A stretch of 64,000 bases of DNA from Porphyra umbilicalis (taxonomy: Eukaryota > Rhodophyta > Bangiophyceae > Bangiales > Bangiaceae). The DNA lies in contig KV918878.1 of assembly GCA_002049455.2 (NCBI GenBank), positions 124,001 through 188,000 on the forward strand, given 5' to 3'. How positions within the stretch are numbered: position 1 is the first letter of the stretch; each line of letters begins with the position of its first letter. This document shows, one piece after another, positions 12,035 through 22,209 of the stretch. A model generated the notes under the pieces. It saw nothing but the letters and a program-made list of their open reading frames with translations, did not search any database and was not told the origin of the DNA. The translations under genes were made by a program, and so were the position numbers.

Positions 12035-12693
12035 TCGTCGACCTCCTCCCCGGGTGCGTGCGTGCGGTCACGGCCGCGCTCGCCGCCGACGCGTCGGTGT
12101 GGGTGCCCGCGTCGGCCTTCCTCCGCCGCGTCGTGGCCACGTGGGGGGGGGGGGGGGCGACGACGGCGGCGACGCTGCCGCCGCCCGCGGGGGCGCCGCG
12201 GCCGCCCCCACCGGCGCCGCCGTGCCGCTGCTCGCCGCCCTCGTGCACGACCTCCTCCTGTGCCTCCCGGCCGTGGGGGACGACGCGGCAGCGCCCGCCG
12301 CCGCCGTCTTGTCCGTCGCCGCCCTCAACGCGGTGGCGGGCGTGGCGGGGGCGGCCGCCGCCGCGCGGGGCGGTGGGGGCGACGACGCCGTGGATGCGGG
12401 GGGGGGGGGGGGGAGGAGGGGGGGGGCGGGGGGGGTTCCCCCACGGGCTGGGCGGCGCTCCTCGACCGCCTCCCGCGGGAGGTGCGGGAGCTCGTGTGGG
12501 AGCGGTCGCGGGCGTTGGGCGGTGGCGGGGGGGGCGGCGCGGCGGGGGGACCGAGGTGGGGGGCGGGGGGGGGGGGGGGGGGGCGACGTGGGCATGCGTG
12601 ACGTGCTGGTGGAGGACGGGGAGTGGCCGCTGGCACGGGGGGAGGCGGCGGTGTTGGCGTCGTTGGGCGGCCGCCCGGCCGGCAGTGGTGGCA

Positions 12694-12742
<49 letters not shown>

Positions 12743-13081
12743 CGCTGGCAACTGGGCGGCCGTCCACCACGGCGCCGCGGCGGTGGCGGCAGCGGCGGCG
12801 GCGGCCGCCGCTGCCGCCGCCGACCCCACCGCCGCGGGCGGCGGGCGGACCGCGCTGAGAGTGCCCGCGGGAGACCCCCGCCGGCGGTGGGCGGCCAGCG
12901 GCGGCGGCGTCGGCGGCGGCTCGGCGGCAGCCGCTGCCCGCACGGCTGTGCTGCTCCGCGCCGCCGTCGGGCTCGTCGACGCCAGCCGGGCGGTGCCAGA
13001 CGCCGGTGCCGGCGGCGAGGGGGAGGGGGGGGGGAGGCCACGTCGGACGAGGAGCTGCTGCTCGGCTCGCCGGGCGACTGA
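9381..13081 (+). CDS. long Ala-rich helical-repeat protein, frame interrupted at G/C runs
   Basis: Exon 1 is 9381-9610 (MDAPDGGAAASAAG) and ends at a GTACGT donor. The acceptor follows a C run, and exon 2 starts at 9855 in frame. Protein-like sequence then continues to EATSDEELLLGSPGD and a stop at 13079-13081. It moves between frames seven times, each time at a C or G homopolymer: 9962-9979, 10034-10048, 11314-11332, 12143-12157, 12398-12435, about 12565-12583, and 13025-13034. Between these runs the segments look like HEAT-type paired helices, such as LLALSTSVWRAVLALLAP, HPVVWRAATGGLAAVARR and FLRRVVAT. A scaffold of HEAT/TTI1 kind is possible, but I cannot name the family. Homopolymer length error in the assembly is the simplest explanation of the frame changes. 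Confidence 0.55.
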
Positions 13082-13445
13082 CGGGTGGGGGGGGGCGTGC
13101 GCGGGGCCGCGCGCGTCTGGGCGCTGCCGCGTGGTGCCGGTCCGCACTGTGTGCCGGCTGTGGCTCCTTTTTGGTTTGTTCTTGCTGCCACCGCAGTGGC
13201 CACGGGCCGGCACCACACGGTAGAGGAGTCCCACACGGCAAGAGCGCTGAACGGAGTACAAGGAGAGAAAACACGCCGGGGCGATTGGCATGGCGCCGCG
13301 GCGCGCCCCGTCTGCGCTCACGAAAGCAGTACAAGACAAACCTTTTCCATACCTATTGCGCACCAACCCGTGCGTGATGGGTAACAACAAATGAATGGCG
13401 TAAGCCATAAAACCCGCCTGCCTCGCCCAATGGCGACGTACACTC
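13082..13445. other. intergenic region between convergent genes
   Basis: This holds the 3' ends of the helical-repeat gene (+) and PEPC (-). The GC content falls after about 13150. No gene or structured RNA is recognised. Confidence 0.4.
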
Positions 13446-16400
13446 CTAGCCCGTGTTCTGCAGCGCAGCGCTGATACCCTTCATGGAGATGACCAGGGCG
13501 TCCACAAGCGTCGTCGGCAGCATCTGGTCCTTCTTGAGCAGCTCGCGCTTGCGGCGGAGGGCCTCCACCTGCACCAGGTGCAGAGGCAGCATCCACTCCC
13601 GCCGCGTGTTGATCGCCCGCTTCTGCACCAGGTCCTTGTCCAGCAGCTGCCGCGCGCCGGTCGTGTCGAGCACCGTCGAGATGACCTCGCAGAGGAGCTC
13701 GCGGAGCTCGACACCAAAAGACTGGAGCTCTTGGGGCACCAACTCTGCATCGTAGTGTGCCGACGTCTGCGAGTCGGCCTTGGCGAGCACCATCTCAATC
13801 AGGTCAAAAAAGGACTTGAAGAAGGGCCACTCGGCGTACATGGCCTTGACCGTCGCCGCCTCATCGGCGTCGGCCTTGGACAGGGCGGTGCCGAGGCCGA
13901 GCCACACGGGCAGGTGCAGCCGCGTCTGCGTCCACGCAAAGATCCAGGGGATGGCGCGTAGCGTCTCAACGCCACCAGCCTTGCGCTTTTGGGGGCGGGA
14001 GCCAATGTTGAGCAGCCCGAGCTCCTGCTCGGGTGTCGCATAGCGGAAGTACTCGACAAAGCGCGGCTCGTCGTGCACAATGTGGCGGTAGTGCGTGTAC
14101 GATGCGTTGGACAGCTTGTCCATGACCTGCCGCCACTCGGGCTTGACGGTAATAACCGTCGCGAGGTCCGCCTTGAGCACCGCCGTCGTGTACGTCTCGA
14201 GGGTGCGGGTCGCCAGGCCGGGCAGGCCAAAGTCCTGCTCCATCACCTCACCCTGGATGGTCACCCGCAGGTACCCGTTAATGGTCTTAGGCGGCTGCGA
14301 CAGGATGGCGAGATGCTGCGGCCCGCCGCCACGCCCGACCGTCCCGCCGCGGCCGTGGAAGAAGCGCAGGCAAATTCCATACTCCTCCGCAATCGCCACC
14401 ATAGACTCTTGCGCCTTGTACAGCTCCCACGCGGACGTCAGACGGCCGCCGTCCTTGCCCGAGTCCGAGTAGCCGACCATCACCTCCTGCACGTTGTCAA
14501 ACTGCTCGGCCAGGTACTTGCGGTACCACGGGTGCGCAAACAGCGTGCTCAGCGTCTTGGAGCACGACTGTAGCGCTCCGATGGTTTCAAGCAGCGGCAC
14601 CACACGCAGCGGCGGGCCGCTGTCAGCGGTAGCGTACTCCCTCTGCAGGAAGGCCACTAGCAGCACGTCGGATGGGGTAAAGCACATTGACACGACGTAC
14701 GCGCCGAGGGCCTCTTTGCCCAAGGTGGCGACGGCCTCAAAAGTGTCGAGCACGTCCGCCGCCTTTTCCGACTCAGGCGAAAAGCCACGCGGGATGAGCG
14801 GCCGCTTGGACTCGAGGAGAGACGTCAAGAACTCCATCCGCTTGTCCTCATCCCACTCCGAGTACGAGCCGAGGCCAATAAACTCGGTGATGGTGCTCAT
14901 GGCGTGGGTATGAGTCTCCCCCTCTTGGCGGACATCGAGCTTGACGAGCGTCAGCCCAAAGGCATGCACCCGTGCAATCAGGTCCGTAATGGGCCCGCTC
15001 AGCAGCGCGTCGCCCTCGCTCATCAACGAGCGGTGCATGACCATCAGCGGCTCGAGGAGCTCCGACGACAGCTGGAACGGCTCCGCCAACGTCTTCGGTG
15101 CTGGCGACCCTGACAGCAGCGCCTCGCAGTGGTCGCGAGTGGCTGTCATGCGATCACGCATGTGAGAGAGCAGCACTCGGTACGGCTCCGTCGGAGGCAC
15201 GTGGTTCCAAAACTCCTTGTACTTCAGGTTACCCTTGCCATGGCCGACCTCCTTCGACTTGGCAAAATCCGCCTCCTTCAGCGCCGCGTTGTACTTCATG
15301 AGCTCCTCCGACCCATAATGCACCGAGAGGTCAAACAGCAGGTTCTCGATTTCCGACAGGTAGAGCACGGCCGCCCGGTAGCGGTTGATGGCCACCACTT
15401 CGCGCGTCACCTGCGGGGTCACAAACGGATTGCCATCACGGTCACCGCCCGCCCACGAGGAGAAGAGGAAGAGGCGCGCGTCCAACGGCAGAGGCAACGC
15501 GTTGTGCCGCGCCAGGGCCTTGTTGGTGTCGCGCATAAACACCGGAACGGCGTCCCAGACGGTGTGCTCAATGACCTGCAAAATATTGCGTGCCTCATCC
15601 GTCGGCGTCGGCTTGGTGCGCCGCACCTCGTCCGTCCGCCACAAGGAGCGCAGATGCCCCCGCAAGGCAAGGACAAGGTCGTCCCGCTCGTTGGGCGTCA
15701 GAGGCTTGTCGTGGAGGTCAAGCAGGATGTCTGCAATGGAGTGCAACTTGGAGAGGAGCGACCGGCGGACCGCCTGGGTCGGGTGAGCGGTCAACACCAT
15801 CTCCACCGTCTGCGACGCGAGGGTCTTCTGGATCTCCGCCGGGGTGTGCCCCTTCTTGACGAGCTCGCCGAGAACCTCATCCACGCCAGTGTGGGTGAGC
15901 ATAGACCCTTCCCCGCGCTCAAACGCACGCCGCCGCCGGATGCGGTGCACGTACTCGGCAATGTTGGCCACGTTGGACATGCTGGAGAAGAGCGACGCCA
16001 CCTGCGAAGTCCAGGCAGAACAGGAGCAAGTCGGTGAGGGCGAGTCGGATGGAACGGGATCATCGAGTGGGGCAGTGGCAACACGGGGCGTCAGTGAAAC
16101 AGTCCTCCGCAATGGCAGTCACCTCAGCAGCCCCAGGGACAGCAAAACGAACAAGAAAACTCCTACAAGCACAAACATCAACCTAGCACCCAACAATGCG
16201 GTCGGCAGGACAGACAAGACAGAACACCCAAACGTACCAGTTGCAACTCCGCCTCAGAAAGATTGCCGACGGTAGAGGCAATGGTCGCAAACGTCGCGTC
16301 CTCCGCCTCCGTGTCAAACTCAGACGACAGTTTGGCGATGAGCTCCACCTTGTTCATCGTCTCGACCGACACCTGCGAGCGGACCACGTCGAACAGCAGT

Positions 16401-16657
16401 TCCCGAAGTAGCGACACATCACCCTTGAGCGGTGAAATGAAGTCAACGCTGTCTGCACGGTTCGGCGGCTTCACGCCTCCAATGCGGCTGTTGGGGCCCG
16501 CCAGCAACGATGAGATGCCTTCGTCCCAGCTCACGTTACCGTTACGTGGCAACGTCTCGTCCGACAGACCGCTCAGCGTCCGAACGACACCCGACTTGGA
16601 GATGGGCCTGGATGTCTCCCCCGCCGCGGGCGGCTTCCCAGGGTCCCCGCCCGGCAT
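13446..16657 (-). CDS. PPC: phosphoenolpyruvate carboxylase (PEPC)
   Basis: PEPC adds bicarbonate to phosphoenolpyruvate to give oxaloacetate and phosphate, feeding the TCA cycle and amino acid synthesis. Exon 1 is 16657-16238 and exon 2 is 16001-13446. The 236-bp intron has a GTACGT donor and the join keeps frame, giving 991 residues, normal for the family. Key motifs are present in order: the catalytic histidine in VLTAHPTQ near residue 213, AGGDRDGNP, LVKLDVRQE, GYSDSGKDGGR, the mobile loop FFHGRGGTVGRGGGP, QGEVMEQDFG, PWIFAWTQTR and the C-terminal QNTG. QNTG points to the plant-type rather than the bacterial-type form. The plant N-terminal phosphorylation motif is not evident. The start is chosen at MPGGDPGK; an upstream in-frame start exists but adds a Leu- and Ser-rich stretch unlike the family. 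No transit peptide is clear, so a cytosolic enzyme is inferred. Confidence 0.96.
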
Positions 16658-18712
16658 GATGGCGGTGCGATACACGCGGAAGGACGACGACGACGACGAA
16701 CGACGCCCCACGAAGAGAAGCCACAGCTGGCAACTGAGAAGCCCCACCGCGTCGCACGTCCAGCGAAGACCTCACAAAAAACGCTGCCGATGTCACGCCG
16801 GCTGTCCGTCGGCGGCAACCGCCGGTGGCTCGGGCGTCAAATGCAGGTGGCTGCGAGCGAGGGACGGAAAGTCTTCTGCACCAGGCACCCCCTCAATGCG
16901 TGTCGAGAGCCCTCAAGGCCACACGCCCCACGTGGGAGGTTGCGACGTGCATCCGGTCGCTTCAAACGAAGGGCGGACGTCAACCTCAATACTGCTCGGG
17001 AAAAAGCCAACCAGTGTTGAAATGTCATGTTGTGAACGAGAATCGGTGCTGCCCATTGATGACAATGCCAGACATTTACTCTCTGCAAGTGAAAGGACAC
17101 ATGCTAAATTCCTTCATAATGGACCATCCGTCACCAACAATGGTCTTGTTGACGCGTACAGGTCGGAGTGTGATGCGTTCGTGAGGCCTGCTAGCCAAGA
17201 AGGAGGCACACGCTCCCCTTCCACCGTGGAATTGCATGGCAGAGGCGTCACAATCGGCACTATCCAGATACACATGTGTCAGCCACGTGACATGGGCGGA
17301 CCTCTTCAAGTTCGAGCGCGGCTTATTCAAACTCGTCGCTGTTCCGGTTGATATCGTTACCATCGACCCGACATGGAGTCAGATGTTTTTTGCACAGCTG
17401 GTAGTTCCTTGCGGTACTGGAAGCACATCAAGGGCAGCTTGACCTGCTTGAGCGTCACCGGAGCAAGCCTGTCCGTGGCTATTGGGCAAGGGACAATGCC
17501 GGCAGCTGTGCGAGGTTGTTGGAATTGCCACATTGAACGTTCAACTTCAGTGTGATACGGCATCTTCTTGTGTAATTTGCTCTATAGGCGAAATAAAGTA
17601 AAACACTGGAAACCCTCTGTTCTGTCTCAAAAACAGTCTTCAGTCGCCAGACGTCTTCAGTCATATTGAAAGGTCGGGCCACTGCGATCGCGATCACCGC
17701 TTGACGCCGCGACCGCCTCACAAGCCTCTTGCAATTGGGAACCCGGCTTGGATGCCCGTGGTCTCACACAGACGATTCATGGGCAGGCTCAAGTAGTTCT
17801 GGTGGTTCTCATTGGATGTACGAATGACTCTGCCAGCCGGATGAATCTTCTTCCTCGCCTGGTGGCCACAGCCAGGCGGTCGTTGCCTGCCAGTCGAGTA
17901 CGTCATCCGTCGGCGGAAGACCGCGCCAGGCCAGGCTCAGCGCAGATCCACCCGATCGGCACAGTGGATGTTTCAGGAGGCGGTTTCGGTCATGCAGCCT
18001 CTCATGTTGCGTCACCCACTCTTCGTCTTGTCGTGGGCGACTGCCACTCGCTTCTCGGGCGGGGTCGCCGTGCGCTTGACGCGCCGCATCCACCACACAG
18101 CGTGCGGTTAGATTCTGGCACTTGCTCGAGTGCCTGTGCACGAGGACCTTCCCACCCCGCGCAAGCGTTGGCAGATGCCCTGGCTCCCTCGCTGGTGCTT
18201 CCTTGTGCACGGTCAAACCCCAGGTCTTGGCACAGTGTGTGCCCTCGCGTCAGAACAGAATTGGAACGTGGGTCTCTCGCGCAACGGGTGGCATCTTGGC
18301 GAAGGGGAGAGTCAGAAGGTTCGTTGGACACCGTGTGCGAGCCCCCCTGTATCCTAGCGCTGCATCATTCGTGGCCGTGCGTGTGTGTCAAGCGAGACTG
18401 GAATGTCGCTCGACGGAGTCGCCGTGGAACGTAGCGGGCATGAACGCAGCCCTCTGGTCGACAAAGAGGTGGAGTGAGGACACCCTGTATCATGTCGCCA
18501 AGCCAGGCCAAGGTACACTGCAGTCGTATTGGAAAGTAGAGCTCCATGCATTACATGTTGTCCACGAGTAGGAAGGTATGAATCACGCCACGTGCAAAAA
18601 GAACAGCGGCCGACCAGAAAAAGTGGGTCGCAACCTTTTTTTTTGCAGTCTTCATGGTGGGGTGAAGAGGGTGCCTCTCAGGTGGCTCCAATGTTCTTCG
18701 CGAGCAATTTTT

Positions 18713-18865
18713 CTGTACAGCCGTTCTCCCAAAAATCCCGCACACGTACTACAGTTGCAAAAGAGTTCCAAAGCGGCCTCTACGACCCCGCAGAGGCCGA
18801 TTTCGAACTCTTTTGCAACTGTTGCAGTGCGGGATTTTTGGGAGACCGGCTGTACTACTGTACAG
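18713..18865. repeat. long hairpin (foldback) repeat
   Basis: Two arms of about 70 bases face each other across a loop of about 10 bases. The central stem is CGGCCTCT at 18774-18781 against AGAGGCCG at 18792-18799. The outer arms share the GTGCGGGATTTTTGGGAGA stretch and CTGTACAG ends. There are small internal mismatches and bulges. It could be a MITE or foldback element, or the source of a hairpin RNA. Immediately to the right (about 18861-18995) lies CAGTGCGTTCTCGTTATAAG and, in reverse, CTTACAACGCGCTG, which may be the ends of a small TA-flanked element; that second point is weak. Confidence 0.75.
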
Positions 18866-20284
18866 TGCGTTCTCGTTATAAGAGAATCGTTGAGAAAAGA
18901 ATGTGGGTCGCGAGTCTTCCATTCCAGTCCTTGTGGGCCACTATTTTTCATATTGAGCCGAATCAGCTGTCGCTTACAACGCGCTGGTAGATCAATTTGG
19001 TAACAACAGCATGTTACTATCACAATTTTAATTTGTGACGTGTCAGCAATCGAGCGCTTCGATTAAAATTCGATCTCCGATCGTGCGTGGCCTCGATTGA
19101 TGTGCTCAGTAGCCCCGTTTTTAGGCATAGGGGGGGCGACCATACTCCTGTTTTCGGCGTGCCATCCACAAGTGAGAGCATTGTTAACAATGAGATGCTA
19201 TCCCCATATTCAAGCCACGTTGCACAACGTGTCCCATTAAGCACCTGAAGTCCGATGTAACACCACTTTTTAGACGAACAAGCCCTTTTTGTTCGGGCCA
19301 TGGAAATCGAACGACCTACTTGATTCTGGCTTCCGCTGACCAAGAATAGCTGTGCGGCTATCGCTTTTCTATTTCGAGTCGGGATAGCTTTTAGGATAGC
19401 CGCGGCTATCTCACGGGGGCCTCTGATTGGCCCATGTGATGGATCAACGACTCATTTCACAGCAAATAGTATCACGTGGCTGCAACGTGTGCGCCACGTC
19501 TGCAAGATTGACTGCCAGTTTCTTCTGGGCAGAGGTGGTGGGAACGTCCGCAACAGCTGTCGTGCATGGCAATGGTCCTATAGTGACGTCCTTCTTGGCG
19601 TGGTCGTCATCAAGCGCTGCACATTTTGACCTGTTTCTTTGTCCGTCTGCCGACGAGCGTTCTCTGCGCCTTCGTTATGGTTGATACGGCTGCTCACCAC
19701 AGTTGTCATCTGCCGCTGCAGTGAATTAAGTCCTGGCAGAAAATATCGTCTTGATCGGGCCCAGACAAGGCCTGGTGTAAGGAAACCTGCGGGTACTTAG
19801 GCTCATGACAGCACAGGAGCAAACCGCTGACGTACATGTGGCTGTCTAAGGACGCGGACTTGGTTCTAGAATGGAATAGCCGATAGCGATAGCCTGAGTT
19901 GTTGGCAATGCTCTGATCGGCTGCATGGCGGCTGTAGGGACCCTTCACCGACGTTGGTAGCAATGCCCTGCCCGAGAGAAAAGAGGCACCTCCGGAGTCG
20001 CCATGGCATGCCCATCGCGCTCGTGCCCCCTCATGTCCAAAAAACCAGCCCCCTTCATGCCAGTAACACTGTGTTACCAAAGCCGACCAACATATCAGAA
20101 CTGGTGTTCTCCATTCTCAGTAACAGGGTGTTACTAAGCCCTTCTCGCTATGACCACGAGCCAGAAGTCCTATGGCGAGATGCCCCAAGAGCGTGCTTCC
20201 TGTACCCTGTGCAAAAATCCGCATCCGCGAGACTTCGAATTTCTATGCCGCGCAAGGTGGTCTGGTGGTCTATAGTGGTCGCAA

Positions 20285-20360
20285 GGGGGACCCTGGGGGG
20301 GGTTCTTCGAAAGTGGCCAAACAACCCCCCCAGGGCGTCCGTTTTCTAGGGTCCCTCTAC
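20285..20360. repeat. short G/C-rich inverted repeat
   Basis: GGGGACCCTGGGGGGGGTT is followed about 25 bases later by AACCCCCCCAGGGCGTCC, and AGGGTCCCT lies just beyond. It would form a strong stem. There is no gene context and its function is unknown. Confidence 0.5.
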
Positions 20361-21483
20361 GAGCCCGCGGTGACTGCCATACAAGAGCAAGGTTTATGCA
20401 GGTAGTCGAACCATCTTGGTGCTCCTAGGGGCGGCTTTGAACAGCGTCCCAGCGTCTGCTATGAAAGTCCAATTTGTGCCATATTTATAAACAATTAACT
20501 TGTGCTTGCTATGTACAGCTCGACGGTACAGTCTGGCCAGCACGAAGCATGGGTCATGCATAGCTCGTTGTGCTTCTAGGAGAACCATCGAGGGCCCATC
20601 CAGCTTTCATTGAGGGAAAAGTTGGTTCTATTGTTGGCTGTCCTGACAGGTCGTCCCTGTCATCCTCGTACTCCCACGAGTTCTCGAGGGCACCTCGATT
20701 CTGCGCACAGGCGAACGCTGTCGCCGCACAGGCACTGCCCGCGAGCTTACGATCACCCACCGTCGTGGCCGCTAAGGCAGAGCCGGGCAGCACGACTGCT
20801 CGTTGCAGCCACCGGCGCGCCCGCGCCCGGGCGGCCGCGGCACCGGCCCCTTCCGCAGCCACCCGCCGGGTCGGCGCGCCGCAGGCGGCAGGCCTCCCAG
20901 GCCATCTTCCATGATGGGCCTGTCACCTTTGCCGCCCTCGTCGTGCCTGGAAGGCACCTTTTGGGATTGGTCAGCCGTTGCCAGCGGGCTGCCTGCGGCC
21001 TGCCCCACGACGACCTACTCCCCGGCTGTGGTCAAGACTTTGAAAACGACCTAGGCGGTGGTCCGGTCGTCGGCGCCGTTCCCCTTTGTGGAGGCGGTCG
21101 CGCCTGAAAGGGCGCCGATCCGGCACGGAGTGGCGATCACTCCAACGACGTGGGCTCCGTCCCGTGTGGCGGCTACGCCAATGGCGCCGGCCGCACCACG
21201 AAGTTCACCCACCACTCCTCGACCCTGCCCCCACTCCCCACTCGCTCACCAGAGAGCAAGCAAAGCTACCAATGCCCTGTTGACGACGGCGCCGACGGAA
21301 GAACACACGACGACGACCGACACGGCCCTCATGTGGGCGCCGCCAATCGCGCCCTCGACCAACACCGCAACCGAAGCGGCGCCCGTGCATACAACGCCAC
21401 CGTGCCACCGCCCAAGATCGCCGCCGAGACGGCGCCCGCATCCATGTCGCCAACAATGCCCCCAAACAAGAACGCCCTCGGAT

Positions 21484-22209
21484 CGGTGTCCGCGTCGACG
21501 CCATCCATCGCGCTCCTGACCGTGGCGGCCGATTACTGGGCGCCTGCGTCGTCGCCGACCAACGGAAACCCTACCAACACCGTCACCAGCACGGCGCCGG
21601 TGTCGACGCCGTCTGCTGCGCCCCCGACCGTGGCGGCTGACGCCTTGGCGCCTGCATCGGCACTGGCCGCCGCGCACCCTACTATGCCCGCCCCCGACAT
21701 GTCCCCCCCACCGACGCCGCTTTCCGCGCCGCCAGCCAGAACGACCACCGGCGCGGCGTCCGCATCGTCGCCGCGGACCGCGTCCCCGACCAACACCACC
21801 GCCGACGCGGCGGTTGCGTCGGGCGACCCAGCGCGCCCCCGACCAAGACATCAGGCGACACGTTGTCCGTTCCAACGCCGCTTAACGTGCGGCCGACCGC
21901 GGAGGCCGACGATTTGGTGCCTGTGTCGACGCCGCCCGCGACGAGCGCGACCAAGAACGCTGGAGGAACGGCGGCCGCGTCGGCGCCGCCGACCACGTCG
22001 CCAACTAACACCACCGCCGACGCGGCCGTTGCGTCGGCGCGACACAGCGTGGCCCCGACCAAGACCTCTGGCGTCATGGCGTCCGTGCTGATGCCGCCCA
22101 CCGTGCCGCCAACCGTGGAGGCCGACGTTTTGGCGCCTGTGTCGGTGCCGCCCGCGGCGAGCACGACCAAGACCGCCGGCGGAACGGCGCCCGCGTCCGC
22201 GCCGCCGAC
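21484..22209 (+). repeat. Thr/Ala/Pro-coding tandem repeats, left block
   Basis: Degenerate repeats of roughly 200 bases encode variants of PTVAAD..AP(A/V)S, PTNTTADAAV and TKTSG. The matching block lies at about 27465-27800 on the far side of the Ty3/gypsy fossil, with the same order of sub-motifs (TKTSGDTAPVLTP, TVPPIVEAADVAP, TTSPTQTRADAAV). This shows that the two blocks were once one array. Confidence 0.7.

Larger units (their letters stand above)
16658..21057. other. gene-poor lower-GC region
   Basis: No gene is recognised in 4.4 kb. The first 150 bases are probably the PEPC leader and promoter. The rest is mixed-composition sequence with many short open frames, none protein-like, and several inverted repeats listed separately. 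Around 20.03-20.13 kb two copies of an AGTAACA...TGTTACT palindrome lie about 50 bases apart, and a 16-base palindrome GATAGCCGCGGCTATC lies near 19.4 kb. GC rises again after about 20.75 kb towards the Thr/Ala/Pro repeat region. Confidence 0.5.

Noticed and set aside
16263-17351. Plus-strand frame of 362 codons opposite PEPC exon 1
   Set aside because: The first part is antisense to PEPC coding sequence and the rest has no family resemblance.
20570-20914. Small Ala/Arg-rich plus-strand frame
   Set aside because: No homology, context or codon pattern; open because GC rises there.
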